DNA from: Gemmataceae bacterium
GTDB lineage: Bacteria; Planctomycetota; Planctomycetia; Gemmatales; Gemmataceae
Direction of reading: 5' to 3'
DNA length: 45,549 nt
Assembly (NCBI GenBank): GCA_019748295.1
Contig: JAIEPT010000212.1
Coordinates: 1 to 45,549, forward strand
Shown here: positions 44,254 to 45,549 of the stretch, in pieces
Numbering within the stretch: the stretch's first letter is position 1
Layout: each line of letters begins with the position of its first letter
The notes under the pieces: model-generated
What the model was told of the DNA's origin: nothing
Databases searched by the model: none
The model's input: only the letters and a program-made list of their open reading frames with translations
Position numbers and translations under genes: made by a program

Positions 44254-45141
44254 ATGACCGAATATGTGCTGACCGAAGAGCAGAAGGCGTTTCTTCCCAC
44301 TGAGGAGGAAATCGTCCAGTTCGAGCAAAAGGGTTACTACGTCAGCAGGCCGGGTGCGTTGCCGGACGATTTGATCGAACGGGCGATCGCGGGCGCACAT
44401 CGTTTCTACGCGGGGGATCGCGACGCCAAGCTGCCGGTGGAGACGGGCTTTTCCAACTGGACGCCGGCCGAGGGCGACCATGTGCCGCGGAACAACGAGT
44501 TCGTTTCGCTCCAGAAAAAGGAACTCATGGATGTGGCGAAATACCCGTTGATCGGCGCCATCGGCGCCCGGCTGCTTCGCATCAAGTCGCTTCGCCTCCT
44601 GGACGACCAACTCATTTGCAAGCCGCCGATGGTCGGCTCCCCGAGCGACACGATCACCGGCTGGCATGCGGACGGCGCCTATTGGGCAACATGCTCCTCC
44701 GACAGCCTAATCACGGCATGGGCGCCGTTTCACGATGTGCCGATCGAGCGTTCGCCGCTTGTGGTCATGGAAGGAAGCCACCGCTGGTCGGGGCTTGAAC
44801 ACACGCGGTTCTTCAACAACAAGAACCTCGGCGAGATCGAAGAACGGTTTCGCTCGCAAGGGTGCGAGGTGAAGGTCGTCCCGCTCGTCATGAAGCGTGG
44901 GCAGTTCAGCTTCCACCATCGCTGGACCGTCCATGCCAGTTTCCCGAATATCAGCAGCCAACCGCGGCTCTCATTCGCCATGCACCTTCAGGACGGCGAC
45001 AACCGCTACCGGCCCGCCTTCCGGCCCGATGGCCGCGAGATTCATATCGCCGACGAGATGATGTGCCGCAAGCAGCCAAACGGCGATCCGGACTTCACGG
45101 ACCCGGCTGCGTTCCCTTTGCTGTGGTCGGAAGGGTATTGA
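44254..45141 (+). CDS. PhyH-type Fe(II)/2-oxoglutarate dioxygenase
   Basis: A 295-residue protein of the phytanoyl-CoA dioxygenase family. The iron ligands are visible: His138 and Asp140 in GWHADGAYW and a distal His227 in HHRWTVHASFPN; an Arg in QPRLSFAMH can bind 2-oxoglutarate. The N-terminal EEIVQFEQKGYYVSRPGALP is typical. It hydroxylates an unknown small molecule or glycan in the cytoplasm. It is the last rightward gene, separated from the aminotransferase by 91 nt with a hairpin, so it may be a weaker-expressed part of the glycan operon or an independent gene. AGGTG lies near the ATG at 44254. Confidence 0.9.
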   Translation: MTEYVLTEEQKAFLPTEEEIVQFEQKGYYVSRPGALPDDLIERAIAGAHRFYAGDRDAKLPVETGFSNWTPAEGDHVPRNNEFVSLQKKELMDVAKYPLIGAIGARLLRIKSLRLLDDQLICKPPMVGSPSDTITGWHADGAYWATCSSDSLITAWAPFHDVPIERSPLVVMEGSHRWSGLEHTRFFNNKNLGEIEERFRSQGCEVKVVPLVMKRGQFSFHHRWTVHASFPNISSQPRLSFAMHLQDGDNRYRPAFRPDGREIHIADEMMCRKQPNGDPDFTDPAAFPLLWSEGY

Positions 45142-45173
45142 TCGTCAGGGAACGAAAGCGATTGAATGTCTTG

Positions 45174-45290
45174 CTCCCCTCTCCCTCCGGGAGAGGAGGG
45201 AGAGCCGGGAGAGGGTGTCTTTCTTCGCGTTTGAACGGCACGCCTCCGGGTTTTGCAGTTCTGCCCTCACCCCCAGCCCCTCCCGGAGGC
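45174..45290. repeat. Family C inverted repeat
   Basis: CTCCCTCCGGGAGAGGAGGG onward (45180-45220) faces CCCTCACCCCCAGCCCCTCC (about 45266-45290) and can fold with it or on itself. It begins 33 nt after the dioxygenase stop. No gene is seen from 45142 to the window end. Confidence 0.6.
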
Positions 45291-45350
45291 AAGATATTGC
45301 ATCTTCAACCGAAAGCGTTGAAGAGTCATTGATTGACTTTGATGGTGTGG

Positions 45351-45430
45351 CGTGTGCCATGCTTCGCCGGGTTCCTGGCCGGGCTGTTCAATGCTTCCGC
45401 TTTCACCGGCGAAGCATGCGAAGCTTCCGA
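45351..45430. repeat. Hairpin repeat, copy 2 (family D)
   Basis: GCCATGCTTCGCCGG pairs with CCGGCGAAGCATGCG around a loop containing CTGGCCGGGCTGTTCAATGC. It is about 85 percent like 16001-16083, with both sides of the stem changed together. Confidence 0.75.
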
Positions 45431-45496
45431 GGAGCCGCGCACGCAGTAAGCGGTTCGGCGTGCCCTCATGCGAAACCGCTTACTGCGTGCGTGGCT
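45431..45496. repeat. Inverted repeat, copy 2 (family F)
   Basis: The arms at about 45431-45453 (GAGCCGCGCACGCAGTAAGC onward) and 45475-45496 pair with one or two mismatches. The sequence is nearly the same as 21251-21318 except for the loop. It directly follows family D copy 2, whereas at 16 kb and 21 kb the two families are separate. Confidence 0.8.
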
Positions 45497-45549
45497 GTGC
45501 GTCGTGTAGGTGTTGATGATCCTGTGGGTGCGAGACCCATGCTGGTATC

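Overview
The window reads as chromosomal DNA from a planctomycete, probably a Gemmatales or Isosphaerales relative. It is GC-rich. It carries markers typical of that phylum: a very large secreted PVC-type dehydrogenase/cytochrome c protein with a C-terminal CxxCH, a Tat-exported DUF1501 protein, a Tat-exported Gfo/Idh/MocA oxidoreductase, a formylglycine-generating-enzyme-like protein, a membrane-anchored Ser/Thr kinase with an extracytoplasmic sensor, and a cell-surface protein with an N-terminal LEDR motif followed by SdrD-like, DUF11 and DUF4214 domains. The lineage is inferred from gene content; there is no rRNA or tRNA in the window to confirm it.

Layout. 0.3-4.1 kb: three leftward genes (oxidoreductase, FGE-like protein, SDR). 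4.2-12.1 kb: rightward genes for a small conserved protein, the 1163-residue PVC cytochrome protein, a PPK2 polyphosphate kinase, acetate kinase and a SIS-domain protein. The SIS gene is followed by a short translationally coupled ORF that ends at a degenerate group II intron (12257-12522). 12.6-13.5 kb: leftward phosphatidylserine decarboxylase. 13.7-22.2 kb: rightward Ser/Thr kinase-receptor, uvrB, trxB, DUF1501 protein and an unknown protein. 22.2-23.0 kb: a broken REP-associated tyrosine transposase (RAYT) gene between two inverted REP-like hairpins. 23.1-31.4 kb: leftward surface protein, membrane-anchored helical protein, Wza-like export lipoprotein and a small lipoprotein. 31.8-45.1 kb: a rightward, mostly overlapping run of ten genes for exopolysaccharide or surface glycan synthesis (Wzc-like protein, CapD/WbpM-like dehydratase, Wzx flippase, three GT4-type glycosyltransferases, Wzy-like polymerase, PglC-like phosphoglycosyl transferase, DegT aminotransferase, PhyH-type dioxygenase).

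The glycan locus is coherent. The dehydratase and aminotransferase can make a UDP-4-amino-4,6-dideoxy sugar. The PglC-like enzyme can load it on undecaprenyl phosphate, three glycosyltransferases can extend it, Wzx/Wzy can flip and polymerise it, and the Wzc-like and Wza-like proteins can control length and export. The Wzc-like protein lacks the C-terminal tyrosine cluster of a BY-kinase, so its regulation is probably unusual.

The most striking non-coding signal is that most intergenic gaps are occupied by fold-back elements (inverted repeats with arms of about 20-90 bp). At least five sequence families are present and four recur in the window. Several elements begin within 0-13 nt of a stop codon, and three end 16-18 nt before the next start codon. 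The RAYT remnant, its two flanking hairpins and the group II intron remnant show that small mobile elements have been active in these gaps.
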